In this document: in pieces, positions 46,615 to 57,941 of the stretch
Layout of the letters: the number at the start of each line of letters is the position of its first letter
Numbering within the stretch: the stretch's first letter is position 1
Assembly: GCA_961205875.1 (NCBI GenBank)
Contig: OY540817.1
Span: 3,755,001-3,819,000, forward strand
Reading direction: 5' to 3'
DNA length: 64,000 nucleotides
From: Sialis fuliginosa
Lineage: Eukaryota; Arthropoda; Insecta; Megaloptera; Sialidae
Made by a program: the position numbers and the translations under genes
The notes under the pieces: generated by a model
The model's database searches: none
The model's input: the letters and a program-made list of their open reading frames with translations, nothing else
Told to the model about the DNA's origin: nothing

Positions 46615-47441
46615 CTGAAAAATAATAAAAAACAATAATTATTATATATACAAATATAGTAACATTAAAACCATTGATATCATTATAAACATTTTTATAA
46701 TCAGATGGAAACAGTACAAGTAAACTTATGGTAAAGATCTTAGATTAGGAAACATTATGAATACATAACAACCAATGCTAGTCCGTATATGAAAGTGTTA
46801 CCAAAATTTGTCGGCCGTCTTTTTTTAATTGTTAAATTCGCATATTATTTAGTATGTATGAGAGATGATAGTTCAAAATAGACGTTTGTCTGTTAATTAA
46901 TTATCACTGAAATACTTTTAAAGACAATATAAAACATTTATTATTAATTTAATTTTATAATTCAAAACAATTGATATTTATTTTAAAATCTGAATGATAC
47001 GCCAATGACTCGTGGAGTGATATGGTAACAACGCTAGGTGTCTAAGGTAAAGATAAAGAAAGGACTTAAGGAGGATTGTAATAAAAGTAATTCCAAGATA
47101 TTTTGGATTATTATTTTTAACAAGAGTTTGTATAACCGACTGTATAAATTATACAGAACAAAAATTCAGTAGCATTTAGGATCTCTCTACTCGAAGTGAT
47201 TAAATAGTAAGTCTAATGTATGATACATTTATCGTGTTTTGTCAAAGAGGTCGTCACAATTATTCAGAGAAGGGTTCATTAAAGATAATCATAGCAAGAG
47301 TTAAATATACTTCATATTATTGCATTACGTACAATTTTAATTGTATTTTTCTTATGCTTGTTAAAAATAATATTTTTGAACAAATTGCGTCCACCACTTG
47401 CACTGGTTTAACTAAAAATATTTTTTTAATAAATATATTAA
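46615..47441. other. Upstream of the first recognised aop exon
   Basis: A pyrimidine-rich acceptor precedes 46,614, so this is intron (coding or 5' UTR). No further upstream exon was recognised between here and 64,000. Confidence 0.5.
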
Positions 47442-47450
47442 AATATGTTG

Positions 47451-47574
47451 GATCTTGGCTTCTGGGTGTAAGCCGCGTGGATTTGGCCGATAACACGACC
47501 AAATCGACGCGGTTTACACTCAGAAGCCAATATCCATACCAAGATCATCGCGGAAGCCTCAAGACTTGTGTTAG
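47451..47574. mobile_element. Palindromic insertion, short form
   Basis: Direct repeats AATATGTTG at 47,442-47,450 and 47,575-47,583 flank a 124-bp palindrome built from GGCTTCTGGGTGTAAGCCGC and its complement, ending in GCGGAAGCCTCAAGACTTGT. It lacks the outer left arm present in the 60,591 copy. Confidence 0.8.
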
Positions 47575-47896
47575 AATATGTTGATTCTTCTAATGCTCTT
47601 CAGATGTGAATTTCATGAATTTTATTAGTACAACATAACTAAGATTTCTTTCCGTGCGATATATATCGCTAATTAAATAATTAAGTATTCCATAACGTAT
47701 TGCAAATTATATATCCCTTGTGTAATATAAGGTAACCATCATGACTGTGTAATTGTAACGGGGAAGAGCGCCACAAACATGATTTTATGATGAAACGTTG
47801 TCGAAACCCAGTTACACTGCGATGGTCGTACACACGTACGTACTTTGAACCAGTGCAGTGGCGTGCAAGGTACATAAATATACAATTAAATTATTT

Positions 47897-47996
47897 AAAC
47901 TAAAAATATACACCTTAATCACAATAAAACAATGTCACTCGACACGTGTTTCGACTTCACATTGTTTTATTGTGGTTAAGGTGTATATTTTTAGTT
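47897..47996. repeat. Perfect-stem palindrome, 100 bp
   Basis: AACTAAAAATATACACCTTA with a following CACAATAAAACAATGT pairs with its inverse across a loop containing CTCGACACGTGTTTCGAC. Stem about 40 bp. It could be a hairpin MITE; transcribed, it would make a long hairpin. Confidence 0.8.
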
Positions 47997-48069
47997 AAAG
48001 TGACTAAGAATCCACAGTTTCTCCGTTTTTTCAGTAGTAATTAAATTATTAAATTACATTTAGATAATA

Positions 48070-48363
48070 AGGTACTGGCACCAGTCTTGTATCATACCCC
48101 AGTGTTGGTCTTTTGTTTAATAAAAATGTACTAAATGATAAATATTTGTTGATATTTGATAACTGCCATTACTGAATCATAATCTGGAGAAAAAAAACAA
48201 ACCATATTTTCGGATTCTGGTAGTTAAATTGATTTAATAAAGAGGTCGTTGTTTAAGTTGTTTTATTAGTAACATGAGCTGATGAGAATTACAAAAAGAA
48301 ACCCATCAATCTCAAAAAAAGTATACCTTGCTCTTAAAGTTTCCAAGACTGGTGCCAGTACCT
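48070..48363. mobile_element. 'CACCAGT' MITE, internally deleted 294-bp copy
   Basis: TA | AGGTACTGGCACCAGTCTTG ... CAAGACTGGTGCCAGTACCT | TA, a perfect terminal inverted repeat. The middle part found in the 540-bp copies is missing. Confidence 0.85.
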
Positions 48364-48365
48364 TA

Positions 48366-49408
48366 TCACTTGTTTGCCCCGTATCTGTCTACAGTCCAAA
48401 GCTTTCCAAACTGTAGTCATCAGAAAGCATGTTTAATTTAGGAAGAATTCGTGCCGGTTAATATGAATCTATTTATTTACCAGGTATCAAAATTCTTCCG
48501 TAGATATTTTTAACAAAATATTTTTTTTTAATCAACGCTGGCACTGCGGACAGCGGTGCGCAGGTAATAATAATTGATGCAGTTATGTAATGTGCTGCTA
48601 GGAGTGTTATTTATTGGCAAGTGAATAATTATGATAAATATGCGGAAATGTAACGCGTTTAATAGTTCAGTGGCCATTCATAATGCTCAGTGGCTACAGG
48701 GATCCATGAGTCGGTTGTTATGTATTGTATACAGTTAGGCGTAGGTTTTATATGGGCGGGTGTTCCACACAGCGTTTTTATTTTTTTTTTCAAATTTTGA
48801 CTACGAGAAAAACGTATTATTTTTAATAAGGTCGAAAAATCGTACCCGAAATAAGACCAGATTCTGATTGTACTACCTTCAAAACTTAAAGAAAAGTTGA
48901 TTTCCGCATGGCAGCTGTGCGTGTGACTGTGTGTAGAATTTTCTTATGTTCACGATAACTACTGTAAAAATGCACAGATCTAAATTATTTTTGGGGAAAA
49001 TGTTTGTCTCAGTGAGTACTTGGTGCTAATCGGATAAGGAGTTTTGGAAATATTCGTTTAGTAACTTTTATCGTTTAAAATTTTTGATAAGACTTGGTAC
49101 ATTTATAGTACAATTGAACCTAAGGGACATTTATTATTTGTACGTTCCTAAACAGCTATTGAAGAGGTGAAAACCACCCTCAAAATTTGAATTTTAAATA
49201 CTAATCACTGATTCATGTTACCTATGCAACTAAATTCAAATCGTCAAATTAGGACATTAGAAAACTAATATTTATAATACAAATGTAGTTTTATTTCTGA
49301 CAAATCTCATTGAAATTTTTCATATATTAAAAAAATTTAAAAAGATATTAAAGAACATGGAAGTCATGTATGGTTCCCCATACCGGTATTTATAAAAAGA
49401 TTCTTTAA
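48366..49408. other. Repeat-rich intron/upstream DNA
   Basis: Positions 48,895-49,030 (CGCATGGCAGCTGTGCGTGT; TTCACGATAACTACTGTAAA) match, inverted, 61,425-61,580. This is another dispersed repeat, ends undefined. No gene. Confidence 0.5.
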
Positions 49409-50032
49409 TGTCCGGTATTATAAAGGAGCTAGCAAATTTGCTAGCTAGCAAGTAGGGTTGTTAGGGATATGACATATCGGTTACGGATACGGATAAGGAT
49501 ATATTTTTTTCTTGGTTTCGGTTTCGAATACGGATATGGATTTTTTTCTTTCTTGGTTTCGGTTTCGGATACGGATATGGATATTTTTTTTCCTTAGTTT
49601 CGGTTTCGGATACGGATAGGGATATTTTGCCCCCTTGAGTTTCGGATATGGATACGGATACGGATTTTTTTTTTGTATTTTTCAGCCCGTAGTATAGTTT
49701 TTGTTGAAATTCGATACAGTCGAAAATTTCGAAATCGGTTATAACGATATCGTTTAATACAACATATCGGTTTTAACGATCAAAATAAAAGTTCGGAGTG
49801 AATCCCATATATGGTAATTGCCTAGTTCCCGGTTTTTACGACTTAATATGACTGGTCCCCCTATCTGATTTAGACTCTCTGTATATTCCTTTTACTTATA
49901 ATCTATAAAAATTTACATTTCTAGCTATATGTCTAATTTCCAGATTTAAATAATATAAGTAATTTTTTGTGACAACAATAAAACGAATTCTAATAAAATT
50001 GAAATATGATGATAAACTTGATATAATAAAAC

Positions 50033-50718
50033 GGCCAAGTGCGTGTTGGGCACGCACATGATAGGTTTCCGTAGTCATTACGATTTATAAACAAGAGTTA
50101 TTTCAACGGACGCTCTGATAACGACATTTAAATGCAAATATATCGTGACTGAAGGGTTAAAATCAAAAGATCATATAACATTTTTTGTTGCATTTTAGGA
50201 GACCTATCTAAAGATACCCCACTCAATGGGGTAAGTGAAAAAAAATTTGAGTACAATTTTTAGTCTATGGGAGGGGAGTCCAAAATAATTTTGACAGTGT
50301 TCGTTCTAATTTTCAGTGGAAGTACTAATTGAAAGCGACATTCTGAATTTTTTCAGATTTTTTGAATAAATAGTTTAGAAATTAAGGGGGGGGGGCGCTT
50401 TTATCCCGACTTTGAACGCAAATATATCGTGACTGAAGGGTTAAAATCAAAATGTCATATTACATTTTTTATTGCATTTTAGGAGACCTATCTAAATACA
50501 TCACACTTAATGGATTAAGTGAACATTTTTTTTTTAAATACTTTTCAGTCTATAGAAAGGGGGTCCAAAAAATTCTTTTTTTTTAAATTTTATCATTTCT
50601 ATTTTTGGGCTATCAGTCTTCGTCCGTATACCAAATATCATCTTAATCGGCTTAAAAATTTTGTGGACGGACGGACAGACGGAAATAGCGAAACTAGTTT
50701 TCTACGGAAACCTAAAAA
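50033..50718 (+). repeat. Dispersed repeat family B, uninterrupted copy
   Basis: It starts CCAAGTGCGTGTTGGGCACG (hairpin GTGCGTG/CACGCAC), then GATAGGTTTCCGTAGTCATT, and ends with GGACGGACGGACAGACGGAA and TTCTACGGAAACCTAAA. The box near the start (TAGGTTTCCGTAG) is the inverse of the end (CTACGGAAACCTA), a short terminal pairing. Poly-G and poly-T tracts lie inside. Confidence 0.75.
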
Positions 50719-50974
50719 TTGATGTTTCATTTACAATTTTTAAAAATTTTTGAGTAGATTTAAAAAAAAGTGATTATTGCAAATTTATTTAAAAAATCAT
50801 CTGTTCTAATCTATGGTAGCGAATTTAAAAATAGAGACTAAATAAAAGTACATGATACGCCAATTAAATTTCAGGCGGTAAATACAAATTTATAATCTGC
50901 TCGTATGTTTTGTTTGTGTCTCGAGGCTTGGGGCAACAAGTAGGAAACTATCCGAAATAATATCCGAAATAATC

Positions 50975-51140
50975 ATTTCGGATACGGTTTCGGTTTCGGA
51001 GTTCAGAATCTAATTATTTCGGTTACGGTTTCGGTTTCGGAGTTCAGAATTTAATTATTTCGGTTACGGTTTCGGTTTCGGAGTTCAGAATTTAATTATT
51101 TCGGATACGGTTTCGGTTTCGGAGGTCAAATCTTTTCGGA
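50975..51140 (+). repeat. 41-bp tandem repeat, about four units
   Basis: AGTTCAGAAT begins units at 51,000, 51,041 and 51,082, exactly 41 bp apart; each unit carries CGGTTTCGGTTTCGG. It lies in the right subterminal region of the hAT-like element. Confidence 0.9.
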
Positions 51141-51436
51141 TATCCGATAGTTTCGGTTTCGGATACGGAGCTCCGTAACATCCCTACTAGCAAGCACTCT
51201 TAAATAAAGTATCAAACTTATATGACAGTTCTCTTTGAGTTTTTAACAGATATTTGCAAGCGCAGCAAGTTAGTTTTTACCGTTTTTACTCAAGATTAGT
51301 AAATATACTTTACATATCTTTAATTTTACTTCCTATGCATGAAATTATCTGTCAACAACTCCAATAGAACTGTCATATAAGTTTGATACCCCATTTGAAA
51401 GTGCTTGCTAGCTAGCAAATACAATACCGGACATAA

Positions 51437-53376
51437 GTAGAGTTATAAAATGTAAACATTGAGATTAGTAAATAAGAAAGAAGACAGCAGTAATTAACAT
51501 TAGATATATTAATAGCACGCAATCGCAAAATTAAGTCGTTATTTTTTTACAAGTCCTGTTATAATTTGTAAGATAGACCATATTGTGATACGTTACAAAT
51601 ACAATATGCATCACCTGCAGATATAAATGTTAAGTTGTAATATGTATTTCCTGGTAGAACTAACACTAACTGTAATCTTGAACTTACAACCAACAATTCT
51701 ATGGAATGAGGAAGTCGAGATATATATTTTGTTATTTCGTGATTGCAGAAATGAGATCTTGTTGATTCCGTTTTATAGATTAGATCATGCTTCCGCGATT
51801 TCAGAACGTGGGCGCAAATTAATTTTATATTAAAAAAATGTACTTTAGTTATAATATTTATCTAAATCCAGTGGCCTGGCGTGATATTTTTAATAAGGGA
51901 AGCATATTTTGTAAAATAAATTTTTTTTAAAATAACCCAAAAAACACTGAAAAGTACATAGGTAATAATTAAATATAATAAAAGTAGTTTTTTTTCTTTT
52001 TTCAAAAGTATTTTTTTTTTTGAGTGGCGTATCTTTGTCCATGGTCGGATTCTGATAAAATTTATATGGGGACCACCTCGAGAGTATACTCTTTCAAACA
52101 AACAAAAAATCGTCAAAATCGGTGCATGTTTGTCGGAGTTATGTCCGTCCTTTTTTTAAATCGATTAAAAATAGGGCATTGACCCAATCGATCATAAGTT
52201 AATTTTATATGTTTGAGAGAATAGGTTATAAATAAAAAATAATTAAATAATCAATAATAATTATGCATTCTTATTTTTAGAATATTATTTTTATTTATTA
52301 TTAATTTTTTAATTGTATGTAATAACTTATTTTCTTTGAATTTTCAACACCGTTTTGTATAAGTGCGCGCGAGAAAGTGAATAATAATATATATTAACGA
52401 TCTATTATAAATACGTCAAGTTAAAAATAGCAACAACTATATCACGGCTTTAAATAACGTCGCTAAAAGAATTTCAAATTAAAATTCCTTCGTAATTAAC
52501 TACAAACAGTATGACAATAAAATATTCAAGAAAACAGGCGAAAATATATTACAAATCGTGTATAACATGATGCAGTAAATAAACAATATTATTTATAGAT
52601 ATAGAGAAGCTACAATTTTAGATAGTAATATTCATATTTAAAAGATTTTCTTCTTTGAAATATATAAACAATAAAAATTGATAACATTCAACTTCCGTTT
52701 CCGGTTTAATGGTGTTTTTATAAAATACCCAAAACATGGTGACAGCCCAACTAAGAATGGCCGAAAAATAATTCATAAACATATATGTAAAAGTTAAAAA
52801 AATTGAAAAATTATGTTTGCTAAAAATAATACATAAATATGCCAGTAACAAAGTATCACTGAAATTATGATTTTAAATAATGAAATAGGTTAAAAAGATT
52901 CTAAAAAATGTATTTATTTTTATATTAAAAGCGAGATTAATATGTTTTTTGTTAAAATAAAAACACAAAATACAAATCCGCCCTACTGTTAAATAAAACA
53001 CCAGTCAGAGTGGATGACGTCACGGCTAAGTAAACATCATTTTTGTTTTATTAATATCTGCACAGTTTATAAATTATTTATTTTTCAATTTGCTCAGTTT
53101 TGTGTTACCAAAACTATAACCGAGAAACGTTAGCGATGGAACAAGGATTTATTATTGTTGACAAGGAGTCTTTACATAGGCGTGACGTCAAAAATGCGCC
53201 ATGACACCTACGAGCGTTTTGGCGTCAAATTCAAAATTAGTTTTAAAAGAGTCAATTTTTGTGATTAAACCTTTATTTTCTGCAGAAATAAGTATTTTTT
53301 TGGAAATAGGAGATACGTAAGATCATCATAAAATAGTTATTAAAAATAAGGCATCATGCCTATTCTCTCTTTTAGG
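51437..53376. other. AT-rich DNA with a repeat fragment, no gene
   Basis: Positions 52,025-52,150 (GGCGTATCTTTGTCCATGGT; AAATCGGTGCATGTTTGTCG) look like a degraded dispersed repeat. The 60-90-codon frames here lack splice sites, domains or coding-like composition. Confidence 0.45.
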
Positions 53377-53697
53377 CAGAGGCGTATTTACCATGGGGCC
53401 ATGGGGGTCATGGCCTAGCGCGGCTGACCGAGAGGGGTGGTAGATTTTTTAGTATATTTAAAAAAATATAGGGAATCAAAAAATGAGTAGCAACACTAAA
53501 AAAAAGGTCATCGGTTTTTTATGTGGCTTATATTTTCCATTATTTATATAAACATCTCACTTTTCAGTTACAGTGGTACAGGGGCGGCAATTTTTTTTTA
53601 CCAAGGCGACAATTTTTTTGACCAGAACGGCAATTATTTTTTACCCAGGGCGGCATTTTTTTGGCCCAGGGCGGCACTTAACGTAAATACGCCACTG
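53377..53697. mobile_element. hAT-like MITE, 321 bp
   Basis: Perfect 8-bp duplication CTTTTAGG (53,369-53,376 and 53,698-53,705). Ends CAGAGGCGTATTTACC and GTAAATACGCCACTG. Four irregular GGCGGCA/GGCGACA units precede the right end. Confidence 0.9.
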
Positions 53698-53705
53698 CTT
53701 TTAGG

Positions 53706-54626
53706 TGCTAAGAACATATACATATCCGATGATGGCAAGTTTTTCTACAAACACGGATATTTGAGTGTGCGTTACCAAGAGATAACAACACGTTTTATTT
53801 AAGCTGACATAGCTGTTTAACGCTGCTATTTTTCCTCTACCACACACTCACACACACACTGTTGTTGTGTACTTAGGCCACTGATTCCACCGCGACCTTG
53901 CCACTCACATGTTTCATGGTTTTTCTATCGCTAACGTATATATATTTTATATTTGTTTTAGTATTATTATTATTAATTGCAGTGGTGTAGTGGAAAATTT
54001 GCACGTGAATGTATTTATATTGTTATTGTTGAGTTAACCCTCTCATGCATGATGCCCACAAATGAAAACATTTATATTTAAATTGTATATTTCAGTTCCT
54101 ACTGATTTAATTAATTTTTTAAATATGATGTAATAACTTTTTTTGTTTAATACTTATTTAGACCGCAATTTAGCAAAAATCAGAAAATCTGAGCTACAGG
54201 GTGTTTAAAAACTTCCTTCAGAGTAATATTTACAAACAAAGATTATCTCATAACTTCCAAAGTAACGCAACTAGAGCAACCAGTCAGTTCCATAGGTAAT
54301 AATTAACTAACGTATTATTCAGTATTAGCGTTATTGCTAGCCGTGTTTTCAGTTCAAAGTTATTGCTCATGTTCAGTGTCCGGATTACGTAAAAGAAAGT
54401 CCCGTAATTGTTAACCAATCGTAACAAGTTAAAGTTAAAATTTTAAGTCGATCGGATGCAAAAAGGTCAAGATACGTTTTCCGCTGTTTTTGAGATATTA
54501 ATTATATTTTTAAAGATATTTATACACCATTTAAGCCAATAAAAAAATTGTCGAAAATTTGTTAATACATTTGACATAAGACAAGGTAGGTGAGTAGGTG
54601 TATATTGTTTTTTTCGCTGTATATTA
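53706..54626. other. AT-rich DNA, (CA)n tract, no gene
   Basis: A short CACACACTCACACACACACT tract lies near 53,843. GTGTCCGGATTACGTAAAAG at 54,378 is a fragment of the repeat at 2,050-2,435. No exon recognised. Confidence 0.45.
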
Positions 54627-55080
54627 TGTCCGCTATTATAAAGAATTAGCTTAGAGCAAAAGTTAAGCTAAAGCTATCTGCAAGTAGGGTGACCAGGTCT
54701 CAGGTTTTGACCAGGAGTTTCAGGGTTTGCATACTGGTTCTCCGGGCTCAGGGTTTCAGTGCAATTTCTCCGGGTTTTGCAAAAAAATGATGACGCCTAA
54801 AAAAAAGTGCAGATTAGGGTAGTAAATTGTTTAATAAATTTTATGAAAAAAATAAAATAAAAAGAATAAATTAAAAATAAAAAGGAAAAAAACTAAAAAG
54901 GGGTCTTCATTTACATGTCAGGATTTACAAAAACTAAAATCTGGTCACCCTATCTGCAAGGTGTTGGGATTTTAGAACAGTAGTAATAAATATATAATAA
55001 TATTTATGAGGTACATTTGTCACCATTGTTGATATCTTATACAACTGGAACTGTTATATTTAATACCTCGCAGATAGCGT
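54627..55080. mobile_element. Diverged PIF/Harbinger-like MITE with nested hAT element
   Basis: The left end TTA | TGTCCGCTATTATAAAGAAT matches the family. The right end is eroded and placed only approximately. It holds the hAT element at 54,685-54,952. Confidence 0.55.
54685..54952. mobile_element. hAT-like MITE, 268 bp
   Basis: Perfect 8-bp duplication TCTGCAAG (54,677-54,684 and 54,953-54,960). Ends TAGGGTGACCAGGTCT and ATCTGGTCACCCTA. Same GTGACCAG terminus as the malate synthase intron element at 26,925. Confidence 0.95.
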
Positions 55081-55547
55081 TAGCAACTATATAAATAAAA
55101 ATAAAATTTGAATTTTTTTATCGGACGCGCCGTTATAAAGAAAATAATTAACATGATAAAGACAGACCCTTTTTCATGCTTTGTGTTTGTCGTGGCCTTG
55201 CATCAAGTTATTTCTATTGAATCTATTTGTAGAAACTATTGCACAACTGCAAATAAAATATTGTATGCATAATGGCGATATTTAATATATTATATTTTTA
55301 ACAGATGGGATCAGTTTAGTGTATGTTTTGAAGCCAAGGTTTATATATTACACATTTTTATATTTTGACACGTCATTAGCAGAAACAGATCGAGCATTTA
55401 TTTAAATCGCACAAAGGTATTAGCTATGCATATTAATAATAGTAAAAATACAAAAGTAATTTATTCATTGCATATTTAAAACTGTACGAAACATTAAATC
55501 TATTGATTTTTATAAATGGTTTCATTTTGAATTAGAAAAGCTGTTTA
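55081..55547. other. AT-rich DNA, nothing recognised
   Basis: No exon, RNA gene or repeat end was seen. Confidence 0.5.
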
Positions 55548-56090
55548 AGGTACTGGAACCAGTCTTGGACAATACCCCAGTGTTGGACACTTGTTTAATT
55601 AAATGTACTAAATTATAAATATTTGTTGATATTTGATAACTGCCATTACTGAATCATAATCTATAGACACTTAACTGTAAAATAGCTTAAATTGCACCAT
55701 CGGCCAATGGTGTCATAATGGTGGACATTTAAACTAATTATTAATTATATTATCATAGCATCTGCTTTACATTGTTTCAAATTTTACGATTCTTTATTTT
55801 ATAACTTTTGTATCGTAGTTCTTATCATTTTGTAATCATTAGCAAGTGTCCATCACTGGGTGCACGTTACTGGTTTCACTTTGTCCATTACTGGAGAAAA
55901 AACATAAATAAAATAAAAGGTTGTAATTAAAAAAATTATATTTGCGGATTTTGGTAATTAAATTGATTAAAAAAAGAGGTATTTGTTTTATTAGTAACAT
56001 GAGTTCATGTGAATTAAAGAGAAACCGCCCATCAATCCCAAAGAACAGTATACCTTGCTTTTAAAGCATCCAAGACTGGTGCCAGTACCT
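55548..56090. mobile_element. 'CACCAGT' MITE, 543-bp copy
   Basis: AGGTACTGGAACCAGTCTTG ... CAAGACTGGTGCCAGTACCT. Full length, with TA on the left only. It is the reverse-oriented counterpart of the 13,585 copy. Confidence 0.85.
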
Positions 56091-57651
56091 CAGTTATATT
56101 TCAGTTTCAGAAAAATATCTGAAGAATGTTCAATGTTTAATTAGTAAATATTTAATAACAAAGATACGTAACAACTTGCTATAACTTCAACAATCCGTAT
56201 AGGAAATATGAAATTAAGTAATAGACGTATATTTGCATAATTATACATATCACACAATTAGATAGATAAGAGCCTGTTTCAAACAAGGAAACGGAAACCA
56301 ATTGTCATGCATAAATCAATATTGACGCTTGAAGGTGACCTTGGTAATTACTCCACTCTTCGTAATGTCAGACTAACTAACTAAAGAATATAGTTTATAA
56401 TAATCAACAATCAATAAATATGCTGTTGTATTTATGGTTTATTATAAAAGAAGGTGTAGTTTTGTCTAATACAAACAAACGTATACAGGGTACCCCATGG
56501 TCTTCATGGGGGGGGGGGGGGGGGTCTCTAGCTTGGGGAGGGCGAAAATTGCATATTCGGAATAATAAACTATAGAACAAAAAACATTTCAGTGAAGAGC
56601 TAAAAATTGAATCTTTGACATCAGATATAACCATTGTCATATGATTGCTCAAAAAATATTCTATTATTATTAAAATTTTCTGAAAATATTTGGCCGTACA
56701 TTTTAAATTTATAATTTTTTCGCTTGCTTAGACAACGGAATTATTGTTTACGATTTTTGAATTATTTTAAATCTTTTTATTCTACACAATTCTTGACTAC
56801 ATTATATTGATTGATTTACTATTATCGTCACTGCTTATTCCTTATGTTACCTAACGTAACAAAATACATGAGGAGGTGTTCCAAAACTCGTTCGTTCAAT
56901 TAAAAAAAAATCGAGATATCAGTGGATTTTTAAAGAATTTTTGGCATTATTTCATATGGTAATGTCAGTTTTCAGCAAAACTCACTCAATCATATTATGA
57001 TTAAGCGAGTTTTGCTCAAAAAAACCTGGGTAAAGAACATATTTATGAATTAAAAAAGAAAACACGTAAATCGGATAAGTAGCTCTCGAGTGATAAGCGC
57101 ACTAACGGACAGACAGACAGAGAGACGTTGCGTTTTATAATATATTATATATAGATTTAATATTTTCATAAACGTAGTAATATTTCTTTCGTTTATAATA
57201 ATTCAAATTTAAAACTTCTACGACGTATATTCGATTGAATTAGTTACACAAAATCAATAAAATTCATTATAATAATGACGCATTTATATATATGTTAGCT
57301 GACTGAGACAATATGCATTGTAAATGTTGTAAATAAGGTAACAGAATCGATGTGAGTATATAAATTCGGTTGTCTATTTATGCGTTTATATTTAAATTTC
57401 GTCACTTTTGATTTTCGGTGACGCCATGAGTGAATATACCGTTACTCACTTGAATCGTAACAACAGCTCTCGATGTGGCAATAAAAAACAAGTCCTTTCG
57501 CTTTTTTGTATAAATTTGTACCGCATTTGTATGCAATTATATGAATCTTTTATTCTTGTTTTATTACACGTAATATATAATGATATTTTTCTTTTGTTTT
57601 GACTTAATCCACAGCTTTAAGAAATAAACCACTTATTATTATTATTATTAT
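56091..57651. repeat. AT-rich DNA with a 17-base G run and repeat tail
   Basis: A run of 17 G lies at 56,508-56,524. The interval 57,095-57,160 (GCGCACTAACGGACAGACAG; AGACGTTGCGTTTTATAATA) is a repeat tail of common insect type. The 64-codon frame at 57,408 and the 82-codon minus frame at 56,404 are not supported as genes. Confidence 0.5.
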
Positions 57652-57941
57652 TAGAGATTGGAAAAATAGTTGTTATTTTCAATGAAATAGTTACTAGTTG
57701 AATTTTTTTTCGGAAAATAGTTGATAAATAGTTTTTTTTACGATTTAATAATAATTAGTGCAAACGAAGCAGTAAAAAGTGTAGCAAATAGTTTAAAAAT
57801 AGTTAGAAAGGTAGCTGCAAATAGTTGATTTCAAATTGTGTTCAATCAAACCAGTTTTCTGAAAACGGTGGAGATATGTAATAAAAATTACAATAAATGC
57901 ATTTTTACGCAATAGTTGAAAAACTATTTTTCCAATCTCTA
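57652..57941. mobile_element. hAT-like MITE, 290 bp
   Basis: Ends TAGAGATTGGAAAAATAGTT and its perfect inverse. 8-bp duplication ATTATTAT (57,644-57,651 and 57,942-57,949); the left side lies in an (ATT)n run, so the match alone is weaker evidence than in the 14,131 copy. Confidence 0.9.

Larger units (their letters stand above)
49453..51186. mobile_element. hAT-like element, 1.7 kb, with CGG-phased repeats
   Basis: Perfect 8-bp duplication CTAGCAAG (49,445-49,452 and 51,187-51,194). Ends TAGGGTTGTTAGGGATATG and the loose inverse CCGTAACATCCCTA. Both subterminal regions are dense in GGTTTCGGATACGG-type units, including a 41-bp tandem at 50,975-51,140. Family-B sequence is nested at 50,033-50,718. 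No transposase frame. Confidence 0.85.
49409..51433. mobile_element. PIF/Harbinger-like MITE split by a nested hAT element
   Basis: TAA | TGTCCGGTATTATAAAGGAG ... AATACCGGACA | TAA. The family's own sequence is 49,409-49,452 and 51,187-51,433; the remainder is the insert. Without the insert it would be about 290 bp, like the 36,962 copy. Confidence 0.85.

Noticed and set aside
46408-46638. 76-codon plus-strand frame
   Set aside because: Antisense shadow of the 5'-most recognised aop exon.
53521-53802. 93-codon plus frame
   Set aside because: Mostly inside the hAT-like MITE at 53,377-53,697.
56404-56652. 82-codon minus frame with a Pro-rich run
   Set aside because: The Pro run is the complement of the 17-base G tract; no other support.
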